Positions 17,740 through 31,163 of a stretch of DNA of 64,000 nucleotides are shown here, in pieces. The first letter of the stretch is position 1. Every line of letters starts with the position of its first letter. A program made the position numbers and the translations under genes. Origin of the DNA: Trabulsiella odontotermitis (GTDB lineage Bacteria; Pseudomonadota; Gammaproteobacteria; Enterobacterales; Enterobacteriaceae); contig NZ_LIFX01000003.1 of the NCBI RefSeq assembly GCF_001297775.1, forward strand, positions 1-64,000, in the 5' to 3' direction. Below the pieces are notes generated by a model. It did not search any database. It saw only the letters and a list, made by a program, of their open reading frames with translations, and was not told the DNA's origin.

Positions 17740-18972
17740 ATGGCTAAGGTATCACTGGAAAAAGACAAGATTAAATTTCTGTTGGTCGAAGGGGTGCACC
17801 AGAAAGCGCTGGACAGCCTGCGTGCGGCTGGTTACACCAATATCGAATTTCATAAAGGCGCGCTCGATAACGAGCAACTGAAAGCGTCGATCCGTGATGC
17901 GCATTTCATCGGCCTGCGATCCCGTACGCACCTGACGGAAGAGATTATCCAGGCGGCAGAAAAACTGGTCGCTGTGGGTTGTTTCTGTATCGGCACCAAC
18001 CAGGTTGATCTCAACGCGGCGGCAAAACGCGGTATTCCGGTGTTTAACGCGCCGTTCTCGAATACCCGTTCCGTGGCGGAACTGGTGATTGGCGAGTTGC
18101 TGCTGCTGCTGCGCGGCGTGCCGGAAGCGAACGCGAAAGCGCATCGCGGCATGTGGAACAAACAGGCCGTCGGTAGCTTTGAAGCGCGCGGGAAAAAACT
18201 CGGCATCATCGGCTACGGCCATATTGGTACGCAACTGGGCATTCTGGCGGAATCGCTGGGAATGCACGTCTACTTTTATGACATTGAAAACAAACTGCCG
18301 CTGGGTAACGCCACGCAGGTTCAGCATCTCTCTGATCTGCTGAATATGAGCGACGTGGTCACGCTGCACGTGCCGGAAAACGCCTCCACCAAAAACATGA
18401 TGGGGCAAAAAGAGCTGGCGCTGATGAAACCTGGCTCGCTGCTGATCAACGCCGCACGCGGCACCGTGGTTGACATTCCGGCGCTGTGCGAGGCGCTGGC
18501 GAGCAAGCATCTGGCCGGAGCGGCGATTGACGTCTTCCCGACGGAACCTGCCACCAACAACGATCCATTCGTATCGCCGCTGAGCGAGTTCGATAACGTG
18601 ATCCTGACGCCGCACATCGGCGGCTCCACCCAGGAAGCGCAGGAAAACATCGGTCTGGAAGTCGCGGGCAAACTGACGAAGTACTCTGACAATGGCTCCA
18701 CGCTGTCAGCGGTCAACTTCCCGGAAGTGTCTTTGCCGCTGCATGGCGGTCGTCGTCTGCTGCACATCCACGAAAACCGTCCGGGCGTGCTGACCGCGCT
18801 GAACCAGATTTTCGCTGAGCAGGGCGTGAACATTGCGGCGCAGTATCTGCAAACCACGCCGCAGATGGGCTACGTGGTAATCGACATCGAAGCCGATGAA
18901 GACGTGGCGGAAAAAGCGTTGCAGAGTATGAAGGCCATTCCGGGCACCATCCGCGCACGTTTACTTTTTTGA
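17740..18972 (+). CDS. serA: D-3-phosphoglycerate dehydrogenase
   Basis: This 410-residue enzyme catalyses the first step of serine biosynthesis, oxidising 3-phosphoglycerate with NAD. It shows the Rossmann motif GIIGYGHIGTQLG near residue 157, the catalytic NAARGTVVD and LTPHIGGSTQEAQ regions near 238 and 290, and a C-terminal ACT domain (about 338-410) that binds serine for feedback inhibition. The ATG at 17740 has a GACGAGGA ribosome site; the longer frame from 17677 adds a tail not found in the family. Confidence 0.97.
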   Translation: MAKVSLEKDKIKFLLVEGVHQKALDSLRAAGYTNIEFHKGALDNEQLKASIRDAHFIGLRSRTHLTEEIIQAAEKLVAVGCFCIGTNQVDLNAAAKRGIPVFNAPFSNTRSVAELVIGELLLLLRGVPEANAKAHRGMWNKQAVGSFEARGKKLGIIGYGHIGTQLGILAESLGMHVYFYDIENKLPLGNATQVQHLSDLLNMSDVVTLHVPENASTKNMMGQKELALMKPGSLLINAARGTVVDIPALCEALASKHLAGAAIDVFPTEPATNNDPFVSPLSEFDNVILTPHIGGSTQEAQENIGLEVAGKLTKYSDNGSTLSAVNFPEVSLPLHGGRRLLHIHENRPGVLTALNQIFAEQGVNIAAQYLQTTPQMGYVVIDIEADEDVAEKALQSMKAIPGTIRARLLF

Positions 18973-18975
18973 CAG

Positions 18976-19002
18976 AAAAAAGGGACCCCGTCGCGGGTCC
19001 CT
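18976..19002 (-). terminator. Hairpin after serA, a terminator only in the antisense direction
   Basis: AGGGACCC and GGGTCCCT form a strong stem directly after serA. On the plus strand the run of six A comes before the stem and no T run follows it. On the minus strand the stem is followed by six T, which is a textbook intrinsic terminator. It would stop transcripts that leave ygfA and run antisense through the DUF2238 gene, while serA transcripts may read on into that gene. Confidence 0.65.
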
Positions 19003-19009
19003 GCTACTT

Positions 19010-19618
19010 ATGAATAAAACTCAACTTTTTGTCGGAGCGCTGCTCCTGCTTCTGAGCCTTATCTGGACCGGCCTCGGTACGCACGATCTCCTCACATGGT
19101 TGATGGAGGTCACGCCAGTCATCATCATTGTTCCGTTGTTGCTCGCCACGCATGTGCGCTATCCGTTGACGCCGTTGCTCTACACGCTCATTTTCTTTCA
19201 CGCAATTATCTTGATGGTGGGAGGAATGTATACCTACGCCAAAGTGCCGATTGGTTTCGACGTACAGGCATGGCTGGATCTAAGCCGCAACCCGTATGAC
19301 AAGCTCGGCCACTTTTTCCAGGGGCTGGTGCCCGCGCTGGCGGCACGAGAAATCCTCACTCGTGGCGGCTACGTTCGGGGGCGTAAAATGCTCGCGTTTG
19401 TGGTGTGCTGCATTGCGATGGCAATCAGCGCGACCTACGAGCTTATCGAGTGGTGGGCGGCGCTGGCTTTAGGGCAGGGAGCGGATGATTTCCTCGGAAC
19501 GCAGGGCGACCCGTGGGATACACAGTCGGATATGTTCTGTGCGCTGCTGGGTGCGCTGACAACGGTGCTATTTCTCGGCGGCTGGCATACCAGACAATTG
19601 CGGAAAATCGGCAGTTAG
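19010..19618 (+). CDS. DUF2238 (YjdF-like) inner-membrane protein
   Basis: This 202-residue protein has about six hydrophobic segments and the DUF2238 pattern. Diagnostic strings are YDKLGHFFQGLVPALAAREIL near residue 96 and YELIEWWAALALGQGADDFLGTQGDPWDTQSDM near 145, with conserved His, Glu and Asp residues that could line a site in the membrane. The family is related to E. coli YjdF and has no established function. It lies in tandem with serA (37 bases) and converges on ygfA with only four bases between the stop codons. No clear ribosome site precedes the ATG, so translation may be weak. In E. coli K-12 I do not recall a gene at this place. Confidence 0.83.
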   Translation: MNKTQLFVGALLLLLSLIWTGLGTHDLLTWLMEVTPVIIIVPLLLATHVRYPLTPLLYTLIFFHAIILMVGGMYTYAKVPIGFDVQAWLDLSRNPYDKLGHFFQGLVPALAAREILTRGGYVRGRKMLAFVVCCIAMAISATYELIEWWAALALGQGADDFLGTQGDPWDTQSDMFCALLGALTTVLFLGGWHTRQLRKIGS

Positions 19619-19622
19619 CCGT

Positions 19623-20228
19623 TTACGATCCAGGCCACAGCCACAGTTTTGACGGCGTGACGACGGCGGGCAGGGGAATATCCCACTGCGCCGTCGGCAA
19701 GGCATCGACCTGCTGACAATCATGGGCGTAACCCACCGGGTGCAGGCCATGCTGCTGCCAGCGTTGCAGCGTGCGATCATAAAATCCACCACCCATACCA
19801 AGGCGCTGGCCTTCGGCATCAAACGCCACCAGTGGGGTTATCAACACATCAAGACGATTCAGGGGCAACACGTCGCGCACGTCGAGTTTCGGCTCCTGAA
19901 TTTTCAGACGATTGACCACCAGTTCGCTGTGCGGATGGTAGTGCAGGAACAGCAGATTGCCCGGACTGAACGGATGGAGCACCGGAAGGTATACGCGTTT
20001 CCCGGCGCGCCAGAGTTGTTCAATCAGTGGTTGCGTATCCAGTTCGCCATCAAAAGAGAGAAACAGCGCAACAGTGTGCGCCATCACCACGGGCGAATAC
20101 GCCATCATGCGGGCGGCGGCCTGTTGGGCGAAATGCTGTTGCTGATGTGAAGTTAATGCGCGACGACGTTGCCGGATGTGCTGGCGAATGTCTTGTCTGG
20201 ATAAGGGTGTTTCAGGAAGTTGGGTCAT
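19623..20228 (-). CDS. ygfA: 5-formyltetrahydrofolate cyclo-ligase (YgfA)
   Basis: This 201-residue enzyme of the 5-FTHF cyclo-ligase family converts 5-formyltetrahydrofolate to 5,10-methenyltetrahydrofolate with ATP. It has RQHIRQRRRAL near the N-terminus and the signature LGMGGGFYDRTL near residue 143. It stands 17 bases after the 3' end of the 6S RNA gene on the same strand, the conserved ssrS-ygfA arrangement. In E. coli it is linked to persister formation and to recovery of folate when glycine cleavage is high. Confidence 0.95.
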   Translation of the reverse strand: MTQLPETPLSRQDIRQHIRQRRRALTSHQQQHFAQQAAARMMAYSPVVMAHTVALFLSFDGELDTQPLIEQLWRAGKRVYLPVLHPFSPGNLLFLHYHPHSELVVNRLKIQEPKLDVRDVLPLNRLDVLITPLVAFDAEGQRLGMGGGFYDRTLQRWQQHGLHPVGYAHDCQQVDALPTAQWDIPLPAVVTPSKLWLWPGS

Positions 20229-20245
20229 GGGCGTTGAGAAGAGAG

Positions 20246-20429
20246 GGAATCTCCGAGATGCCGCCGCAGGCTGTAACCCTTGAACCCGTGGTTCAAGGTG
20301 AATACGTCGTCACAGTCTTAAGGCTTCTCGGACTAACCGAGCATGCGCACCGACCATGGAGCGTCGCATTCTTGTTGTTTCAAATATCGGCTCAGGGGAC
20401 TGGCCCGCTTGCGAACATCTCAGAGAAAT
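20246..20429 (-). ncRNA. ssrS: 6S RNA
   Basis: The minus strand from 20429 begins ATTTCTCTGAGATGTTCGC and ends GGCATCTCGGAGATTCC at 20246. That gives exactly 184 bases, the size of E. coli 6S RNA. The terminal stem and the outer and lower helices are nearly identical to E. coli; the part around the central bubble and apical arm (for example around 20340-20385) differs but keeps the GC-rich pairing. 6S RNA mimics an open promoter and sequesters sigma-70 RNA polymerase in stationary phase. It lies between zapA and ygfA on the same strand, as expected. Confidence 0.97.
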
Positions 20430-20471
20430 TTTTGTCTTCAGGGTCACTCTACCACAGTTAACCATGAAGTG

Positions 20472-20813
<342 letters not shown>

Positions 20814-20967
20814 CTAATTAACTGCGCGGCCTTCACACCCAAACCCGGGTCTGTGAAGGGGCGACACTATAGCTACCCTGGTGTGATGATACAAGCCCTT
20901 TTCTGGTATCACCAGGGTCCAAAGTGGTAGCATAACATGATATTCCTCCCAACGACGATGAATGCGC

Positions 20968-21546
20968 ATGTCTATACAGAACGAAATGCCTGGTTACAAC
21001 GACGTTAACCAGTTACTGAACCAACAGGGAGTGGGCCTGACTCCCGCCGAAATGCACGGTCTCATCAGCGGGATACTCTGTGGCGGAACCAAGGACAGCA
21101 GCTGGCAGCCGCTCATCCATGATCTGACCAACGAAGGTCTGGCGTTCAGCCATGATCTGTCACAGGCGCTGCGTAATTTACACTCCGCCACCAGCGATGC
21201 GCTGGAAGACGAAGGCTTCCTTTTTCAACTTTATCTGCCTGATGGCGATGACGTGTCGGTGTTCGATCGCGCCGATGCGCTGGCCGGATGGGTTAACCAT
21301 TTTTTGCTGGGTCTCGGCGTCACGCAGCCGCGTCTCGATAAGATAAAAGGCGAGACCGGCGAGGCGATTGACGATCTGCGCAACATTGCCCAGCTCGGTT
21401 ACGACGAAGATGAAGACCAGGAAGAGCTGGAGATGTCGCTCGAAGAGATTGTGGAGTATGTCCGTGTTGCCGCGCTGCTGTGCCACGACACGTTCACGCA
21501 TCCGCAACCGACCGCACCGGAAGTTCGTAAACCCACACTGCACTAA
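20968..21546 (+). CDS. ygfB: UPF0149 protein YgfB
   Basis: This 192-residue helical UPF0149/YecA-family protein closely matches E. coli YgfB (for example [25 protein letters not shown] in one block). Its role is not well defined; in Pseudomonas a YgfB homologue modulates a regulator of the ampDh3 promoter. I start it at ATG 20968 by analogy; an ATG two codons earlier (20962) is also possible. It heads the ygfB-pepP-ubiH-ubiI unit. Confidence 0.94.
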   Translation: MSIQNEMPGYNDVNQLLNQQGVGLTPAEMHGLISGILCGGTKDSSWQPLIHDLTNEGLAFSHDLSQALRNLHSATSDALEDEGFLFQLYLPDGDDVSVFDRADALAGWVNHFLLGLGVTQPRLDKIKGETGEAIDDLRNIAQLGYDEDEDQEELEMSLEEIVEYVRVAALLCHDTFTHPQPTAPEVRKPTLH

Positions 21547-21569
21547 CACACCATGCCCAGGAGGTTGTC

Positions 21570-22886
21570 ATGACACAGCAAGAGTTTGATCGCCGCCGTC
21601 AGGCATTGTTAGCGCAAATGCAGCCGGGCAGCGCGGCGCTGATTTTCGCCGCGCCGGAAGCGACGCGCAGCGCGGACAGCGAATATCCGTACCGTCAGAG
21701 CAGCGATTTCTGGTATTTCACCGGTTTCAACGAGCCGGAAGCGGTACTGGTGCTGATTAAAAGTGATGACACCCACAACCACAGCGTGCTGTTCAATCGC
21801 GTACGCGACCTCACCGCTGAAATCTGGTTTGGTCGTCGTCTTGGCCAGGACGCGGCTCCGGCAAAACTCGGTGTTGACCGCGCGCTGGCGTTCAGCGAAA
21901 TCAATCAGCACCTGTATCAACTGCTGAACGGCCTGGACGCGATTTACCACGCCCAGGGCGAATACGCGTATGCGGACGGCATCGTCTTCACCGCGCTTGA
22001 TAAACTCCGCAAAGGCTCACGCCAGAATCTGAGCGCCCCGGCGTCTGTCATCGACTGGCGTCCGCTGGTGCATGAAATGCGACTGTTCAAGTCGCCAGAA
22101 GAGATTGCCGTGATGCGTCGCGCAGGAGAGATCACCGCGCTGGCCCATCGTCGGGCGATGGAAAAATGCCGCCCGGGAATGTTCGAATATCAGCTGGAAG
22201 GCGAGATTCACCACGAATTTACCCGCCACGGCGCGCGTTACCCGTCCTACAACACCATCGTGGGCGGCGGCGACAATGGCTGCATTCTCCACTACACCGA
22301 AAACGAATCGGAGCTGCGCGATGGCGATCTGGTGCTGATTGACGCCGGTTGCGAATACAAAGGTTACGCAGGCGATATCACCCGTACGTTCCCGGTAAAC
22401 GGCAAATTTACGCCTGCCCAGCGGGCGATTTACGACATTGTCCTGGAATCGCTGGAGACGGCGCTGACGCTCTACCGCCCGGGGACTTCCATGCAGGAAG
22501 TGACCGGCGAAGTGGTGCGCATCATGATCCGCGGACTGGTGAAACTGGGTATTCTCAAAGGCGATGTCGAGACGCTGATCACTGAAAACGCGCACCGCAA
22601 ATTCTTCATGCACGGCCTGAGCCACTGGCTGGGACTGGACGTTCACGATGTGGGTGTCTACGGCACTGATCGCTCACGGCTGCTGGAGCCCGGCATGGTG
22701 CTGACCGTTGAACCGGGGTTGTATATCGCGCCGGACGCTGACGTCCCGGCGGAGTATCGCGGTATTGGCATTCGTATCGAGGATGACATCGTGATAACCG
22801 AAAATGGCAATGAGAATCTGACCGCCAGTGTGATCAAAAAAGCCGATGACATCGAGGCGCTAATGGCGGCGGCGAGAAAATCATGA
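21570..22886 (+). CDS. pepP: Xaa-Pro aminopeptidase
   Basis: This 438-residue M24-family metallopeptidase removes the N-terminal residue before proline. The pita-bread catalytic domain shows the metal ligands in VLIDAGCEYKGYAGDITRTF near residue 258, HGLSHWLGLDVHDVG near 350 and LTVEPGLYI near 380, with a final Glu in IRIEDDIVIT near 405. The ATG follows GGAGG. It overlaps ubiH by four bases (ATGA), which indicates translational coupling. Confidence 0.97.
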   Translation: MTQQEFDRRRQALLAQMQPGSAALIFAAPEATRSADSEYPYRQSSDFWYFTGFNEPEAVLVLIKSDDTHNHSVLFNRVRDLTAEIWFGRRLGQDAAPAKLGVDRALAFSEINQHLYQLLNGLDAIYHAQGEYAYADGIVFTALDKLRKGSRQNLSAPASVIDWRPLVHEMRLFKSPEEIAVMRRAGEITALAHRRAMEKCRPGMFEYQLEGEIHHEFTRHGARYPSYNTIVGGGDNGCILHYTENESELRDGDLVLIDAGCEYKGYAGDITRTFPVNGKFTPAQRAIYDIVLESLETALTLYRPGTSMQEVTGEVVRIMIRGLVKLGILKGDVETLITENAHRKFFMHGLSHWLGLDVHDVGVYGTDRSRLLEPGMVLTVEPGLYIAPDADVPAEYRGIGIRIEDDIVITENGNENLTASVIKKADDIEALMAAARKS

Positions 22887-24049
22887 GCATCATCATTGTT
22901 GGCGGTGGAATGAACGGTGCCACGCTGGCGCTGGCAATCTCACAGCTCAGCGGCGGCAACATGCCGGTGCATCTGGTGGAAGCGGTCACCCCGGAAAGCC
23001 AGCAGCACCCGGGTTTTGACGCCCGCGCGATTGCGCTGGCGGCTGGTACCTGTCAGCAACTGGATCGAGTAGGTATCTGGCAGGCGCTGCGCGATTGCGC
23101 CACGGCGATCAACACTGTTCATGTCAGTGATCGCGGGCACGCGGGTTTCGTCACGCTGGATGCGGCGGATTACTCCCTTCCGGCGCTTGGCCAGGTGGTC
23201 GAACTGCATGATGTCGGGCTGCGGCTGTTTGCCCTGCTGCGCAAAGCGCGCGGCGTCACGTTGCACTGCCCGGCACGCGTTGAGCAGTTTACCCGCAGCG
23301 AAACGGGCGTGAGCGTGACGCTTGATACCGGCGAAACTCTGCAGGGAAAACTGCTGGTCGCTGCCGATGGTTCACGGTCGGCGCTGGGCGAGCAGTGCGG
23401 CATTCACTGGCAACAGCAACCCTACGAACAACTGGCGGTGATCGCCAACGTCAATACCGCGCTCGCCCATGACGGTCGCGCTTTTGAACGCTTTACCGCA
23501 TCGGGTCCACTCGCCATGCTGCCGATGTCCGAAGGCCGCTGTTCCCTGGTGTGGTGCCATTCGCTCGACAAACGCGACGAGGTGCTCGGCTGGTCAGACA
23601 CCCGTTTCTGCGATGAATTACAGAGCGCGTTTGGCTGGCGACTGGGGCGAATCACCCACGCCGGGCAGCGCACCGGTTATCCGCTCACACTCACGACGGC
23701 AGATCGCGCCATTTCGCACCGTCTCGCGCTGGTCGGAAACGCCGCGCAGACGCTGCACCCCATCGCGGGGCAGGGGTTCAACCTCGGTTTGCGCGACGTG
23801 ATGACGCTGGCGGAAATGGTCGCGCCATCCGCCGATCCGGGCGATTATTCACTGCTTTGCCGCTATCAGACGCGGCGTGGCGAAGACAAATCGGCCACCA
23901 TTGGCGTCACCGACGGGTTAGTGCATCTGTTTGCCAATCGCTGGGCGCCGCTGGTGGTCGGGCGAAATATCGGGCTGATGGCGATGGAATTATTCACCCC
24001 GGCGCGTGATGCGCTGGCTCAGCGTACCCTTGGCATGGTGGCGAGATAA
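22883..24049 (+). CDS. ubiH: 2-octaprenyl-6-methoxyphenol hydroxylase UbiH
   Basis: This 388-residue FAD monooxygenase hydroxylates C1 of the ring in ubiquinone synthesis. It has the FAD-binding GGGMNGATLALAIS near residue 7, LVAADGSRSALG near 158 and LVGNAAQTLHPIAGQGFNLGLRD near 280. The length is within a few residues of E. coli UbiH. It lies in an operon between pepP and ubiI. Confidence 0.96.
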   Translation: MSIIIVGGGMNGATLALAISQLSGGNMPVHLVEAVTPESQQHPGFDARAIALAAGTCQQLDRVGIWQALRDCATAINTVHVSDRGHAGFVTLDAADYSLPALGQVVELHDVGLRLFALLRKARGVTLHCPARVEQFTRSETGVSVTLDTGETLQGKLLVAADGSRSALGEQCGIHWQQQPYEQLAVIANVNTALAHDGRAFERFTASGPLAMLPMSEGRCSLVWCHSLDKRDEVLGWSDTRFCDELQSAFGWRLGRITHAGQRTGYPLTLTTADRAISHRLALVGNAAQTLHPIAGQGFNLGLRDVMTLAEMVAPSADPGDYSLLCRYQTRRGEDKSATIGVTDGLVHLFANRWAPLVVGRNIGLMAMELFTPARDALAQRTLGMVAR

Positions 24050-24060
24050 GGAGTCATAAA

Positions 24061-25263
24061 GTGCAAAGTGTTGATGTTGCTATCGTCGGCGGTGGCATGG
24101 TCGGGCTGGCAGTCGCCTGTGGTTTACAGGGCAGTGGCCTGCGCGTGGCGGTGTTGGAACAGAATGCGCCGCAGCCGTTGAACGCCGATGCGCCGCCTGC
24201 GCTGCGCGTCTCCGCCATTAATGCCGCCAGCGAAAAGTTGCTTTCACACTTGGGCGTGTGGTCGACCATTCAGGCGACGCGAGTCAGTCGCTATCACGGC
24301 ATGGAAGTGTGGGACAAAGACAGCTTTGGTCGCATTGAGTTTGATGATGAAAGCATGGGCTTTACCCATCTCGGGCATATCATTGAAAACACGGTCATTC
24401 ACCATGCTCTGTGGCAAAAAGCGCAGCAGTGCAGCGATGTCACTCTGCTGGCGCCCGCTGAAGTGAAGCAGGTGGCATGGGGTGAAAACGAAGCCTTTAT
24501 TACCCTGAAAGACGCCAGCATGCTGACGGCACGGCTGGTAGTGGGCGCGGATGGCGCGAACTCCTGGTTACGCAACAACGCTGACATTCCGCTGGCGTCC
24601 TGGGATTATCGTCATCACGCGCTGGTCGCCACGATCCGCACGGCAGAGCCGCATCAGGCCATCGCCCGGCAGATTTTCCACGGCGAAGGCATTCTGGCGT
24701 TCCTGCCGCTGCGCGATCCGCATTTATGTTCGATCGTCTGGTCGTTGTCGCCGCAGGATGCAGAGCGCATGCAGCAGGCGAGTGAAGCGGAATTCAATCA
24801 GGCACTGTCGATCGCCTTCGATAACCGTCTGGGATTATGCCAGCTGGAAAGCGAGAGGCTGGTGTTCCCGTTGACCGGACGTTATGCCCGCCAGTTTGCG
24901 GCGCATCGCCTGGCGCTGGTCGGCGACGCGGCGCACACCATCCATCCGCTGGCCGGGCAGGGGGTTAACCTCGGCTTTATGGATGCGGCGGAACTGATTG
25001 ATGAGCTGAAGCGGTTACATCGTGAAGGCAAAGACGTGGGGCAGCATTTTTATCTGCGCCGCTATGAGCGCAGCCGTAAGCACAGCGCCGCGCTGATGCT
25101 GGCGGGGATGCAGGGTTTCCGCGAACTGTTCGCGGGCGAGAATCCGGCGAAGAAACTGTTGCGCGATATCGGCCTTAAACTGGCCGACACCCTTCCCGGC
25201 GTCAAACCACAGCTGATTCGCCAGGCGATGGGGTTGAACGATCTCCCGGACTGGTTACGTTAA
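24061..25263 (+). CDS. ubiI: 2-octaprenylphenol hydroxylase UbiI (VisC)
   Basis: This 400-residue FAD monooxygenase, a paralogue of UbiH, hydroxylates ring position C5 in ubiquinone synthesis. It shows IVGGGMVGLAVACGLQGSG at the N-terminus, VVGADGANSWLR near residue 160 and LVGDAAHTIHPLAGQGVNLGFMD near 288. The GTG start at 24061 has AAGGAG upstream and follows ubiH by 11 bases. Confidence 0.96.
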   Translation: MQSVDVAIVGGGMVGLAVACGLQGSGLRVAVLEQNAPQPLNADAPPALRVSAINAASEKLLSHLGVWSTIQATRVSRYHGMEVWDKDSFGRIEFDDESMGFTHLGHIIENTVIHHALWQKAQQCSDVTLLAPAEVKQVAWGENEAFITLKDASMLTARLVVGADGANSWLRNNADIPLASWDYRHHALVATIRTAEPHQAIARQIFHGEGILAFLPLRDPHLCSIVWSLSPQDAERMQQASEAEFNQALSIAFDNRLGLCQLESERLVFPLTGRYARQFAAHRLALVGDAAHTIHPLAGQGVNLGFMDAAELIDELKRLHREGKDVGQHFYLRRYERSRKHSAALMLAGMQGFRELFAGENPAKKLLRDIGLKLADTLPGVKPQLIRQAMGLNDLPDWLR

Positions 25264-25684
25264 CTCCGTCACACTTCTCTCCCCGGCCATCGCGCCGGGA
25301 CATTTCTCCCTCGTTTGAAATAATCTAATTTGACGCTTTTTTTCGCATTAGTTTTTGTAATGCGGCAAATTTTACGCTGCGCGAATTTGGCCCGCATTTC
25401 CGCATAAACTGTCAGCTTGTCCTTGTGTCAGACGCTAAATGTTAATTTTATGTGGCACTAATCGCATTTTCCCAGTGGATAACTCTGTAGAGTTTTTCGC
25501 TCATTTTGGTCATAAGCTAATGTGATGACCCGTTTTACCTTATGGTTTACCACTGGGTTCAGTGGTAACTTCGGGTGAAAGAGAACGTTTGCGTCGATGC
25601 GCGGGAGTGGCGTCGACGACGGGTTTTGCGGTGAAAAAATACACCGTAGAAGCAGGCTGACCTTGCTTATTCAACGAGGAAAAG
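25264..25684 (+). promoter_or_regulatory. Control region of the gcvTHP operon
   Basis: This 421-base gap holds no gene. A short stem CCCGGC/GCCGGG at 25282-25299 follows ubiI but has no T run. CTAAT pentamers, the conserved core of GcvA sites, occur at 25325-25329, 25347-25351 (as ATTAG), 25458-25462 and 25517-25521. In E. coli the operon is activated by GcvA and Lrp with glycine and repressed by GcvA/GcvR and PurR. The several distant pentamers resemble that layout. The transcript start was not located. Confidence 0.6.
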
Positions 25685-26779
25685 ATGGTTCAACAGACGC
25701 CTTTATATGATCAACACACGCAGTGTGGCGCCCGCATGGTGGATTTCCATGGCTGGATGATGCCGCTGCACTACGGCTCCCAGATTGACGAGCACCACGC
25801 CGTACGTAACGATGCCGGTATGTTCGATGTATCCCACATGACCATCGTCGATTTTCACGGCAGCCGGACCCGGGAATTTCTGCGCCACCTGCTGGCGAAC
25901 GACGTCGCCAAACTCACTACCCCCGGCAAAGCGCTGTACACCGGCATGCTCAATGCCTCCGCTGGCGTCATTGATGACCTGATCGTTTACTTCTTTACGG
26001 AAGATTTTTTCCGCCTTGTTGTTAACTCCGCGACCCGCGAAAAAGACCTCGCCTGGATCACCCAACACGCTGAACCTTACGCTATCGACATCACCGTGCG
26101 TGATGATCTGTCGCTGATCGCCGTGCAAGGGCCGAACGCGAAGGCGAAAGCCGCCAGCCTGTTTAACGACGAACAACGTAAAGCCGTTGAGGGCATGAAG
26201 CCGTTCTTTGGCGTGCAGGCGGGCGATCTGTTCATCGCCACCACCGGCTACACCGGTGAAGCGGGTTATGAAATTGCCATGCCGAATGAGAAAGCCGCAG
26301 ATTTCTGGCGTGCGCTGGTGGAAGCAGGCGTGAAGCCGTGTGGTCTTGGCGCGCGCGATACGCTGCGTCTGGAAGCCGGTATGAATTTATACGGTCAGGA
26401 GATGGACGAAGGCGTCTCTCCGCTGGCCGCCAACATGGGCTGGACCATCGCCTGGGAACCGGCTGATCGCGACTTCATCGGTCGTGAAGCGCTGGAAGCA
26501 CAGCGTGAAAAAGGCACCGAACAACTGGTCGGTCTGGTAATGACTGAGAAAGGCGTGCTGCGCGGCGAACTGCCGGTACGCTTTACCGACACTCAGGGCA
26601 ATCAGCAAGAAGGCGTGATCACCAGCGGCACTTTCTCACCAACGCTGGGCTACAGTATTGCGCTGGCTCGCGTGCCGCAGGGCATTGGCGACACCGCCGT
26701 GGTGCAAATTCGTAACCGCGAAATGCCGGTCAAAGTGACGAAACCTGTTTTTGTACGCAATGGTAAAGCTGTTGTGTAA
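25685..26779 (+). CDS. gcvT: Aminomethyltransferase (glycine cleavage T protein)
   Basis: This 364-residue protein moves the methylene group from the aminomethyl-lipoyl arm of GcvH to tetrahydrofolate, releasing ammonia. Family strings are [24 protein letters not shown] near residue 30 and [14 protein letters not shown] near 187, with [18 protein letters not shown] near 222. The length equals E. coli GcvT. It is the first gene of gcvTHP, 28 bases before gcvH. Confidence 0.98.
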   Translation: MVQQTPLYDQHTQCGARMVDFHGWMMPLHYGSQIDEHHAVRNDAGMFDVSHMTIVDFHGSRTREFLRHLLANDVAKLTTPGKALYTGMLNASAGVIDDLIVYFFTEDFFRLVVNSATREKDLAWITQHAEPYAIDITVRDDLSLIAVQGPNAKAKAASLFNDEQRKAVEGMKPFFGVQAGDLFIATTGYTGEAGYEIAMPNEKAADFWRALVEAGVKPCGLGARDTLRLEAGMNLYGQEMDEGVSPLAANMGWTIAWEPADRDFIGREALEAQREKGTEQLVGLVMTEKGVLRGELPVRFTDTQGNQQEGVITSGTFSPTLGYSIALARVPQGIGDTAVVQIRNREMPVKVTKPVFVRNGKAVV

Positions 26780-26806
26780 TCCCTTATTTTTTCTGGAGAA
26801 ATGTGA

Positions 26807-27196
26807 ATGAGCAATGTACCTGCAGAACTGAAATACAGCAAAGAACACGAATGGCTGCGTAAAGAAGCGGATGGCACCTACACCGTTGGTATCACCGAAC
26901 ATGCGCAGGAACTGCTGGGCGATATGGTTTTCGTCGACCTGCCGGACGTCGGCAAGACGGTTGACGCGGGCGATGACTGCGCCGTGGCCGAATCGGTCAA
27001 AGCGGCATCTGACATCTATGCGCCGATCAGCGGTGAAATCATTGCCGTTAACGACGAGCTGAACGACGCGCCGGAACTGGTGAACAGCGAGCCGTATACC
27101 GCAGGCTGGATTTTCAAAATCAAAGCCAGCGACGAATCCCAGATTGCCGATCTGCTGGACGCCACCGCGTACGAAGCTTTACTGGAAGACGAGTAA
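26807..27196 (+). CDS. gcvH: Glycine cleavage system H protein
   Basis: This 129-residue carrier protein shuttles the aminomethyl group between GcvP, GcvT and lipoamide dehydrogenase. The lipoylated lysine lies in [14 protein letters not shown] (about Lys65). The length matches E. coli. It is separated from gcvP by 132 bases that contain a REP pair. Confidence 0.98.
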   Translation: MSNVPAELKYSKEHEWLRKEADGTYTVGITEHAQELLGDMVFVDLPDVGKTVDAGDDCAVAESVKAASDIYAPISGEIIAVNDELNDAPELVNSEPYTAGWIFKIKASDESQIADLLDATAYEALLEDE

Positions 27197-27206
27197 CACC
27201 TTTTCT

Positions 27207-27279
27207 TGCCGGATGGCACTGCGTTTATCCGGCCTACTGCACGAACGTAGGCCCGGTAAGCGTCAGCGCCACCGGGCAA
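27207..27279. repeat. Pair of inverted REP elements between gcvH and gcvP
   Basis: TGCCGGATGGC-(N)-ATCCGGCCTAC (27207-27236) is followed by GTAGGCCCGGTAAGC-(N)-GCCACCGGGCA (27248-27279). The two units are in opposite orientation, as in enterobacterial BIME units. Lying inside an operon, they could shield the gcvTH message from 3' decay and lower the gcvP level. Confidence 0.85.
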
Positions 27280-27328
27280 TTCTGTTACAGACAATTACGA
27301 TTCACTGCACGTTTCAGGACCATCGCTC

Positions 27329-30202
<2,874 letters not shown>

Positions 30203-30221
30203 TTACGACGTACTGACTGTG

Positions 30222-30257
30222 AGCCGGGTAATCGTAAAGGTTACCCGGCTTTTTTTA
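30222..30257 (+). terminator. Intrinsic terminator after gcvP
   Basis: AGCCGGGTAA and TTACCCGGCT form a perfect 10-base stem around a 9-base loop, followed by a run of T, 19 bases after the gcvP stop. Confidence 0.93.
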
Positions 30258-30364
30258 TGTCGTTGAAATTAAACGTTTTAAGAAAAAGGAACGTGTGTGC
30301 GTTGAAATCTGATTGTAACATTATGATTTTATAGTGGTTACAAATGATAACGGTTTTATTTTAG

Positions 30365-31121
<757 letters not shown>

Positions 31122-31130
31122 AAAATCAGC

Positions 31131-31161
31131 AGGACGGGTAAGGCGAAGCCGCCACCCGGCG
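31131..31161. repeat. REP element between yqfA and ygfZ
   Basis: AGGACGGGTAAGGCGAAGCC followed by GCCACCCGGCG is the imperfect palindrome of an enterobacterial REP unit. It sits in the short gap between two convergent genes, a usual REP location. Confidence 0.75.
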
Positions 31162-31163
31162 AT

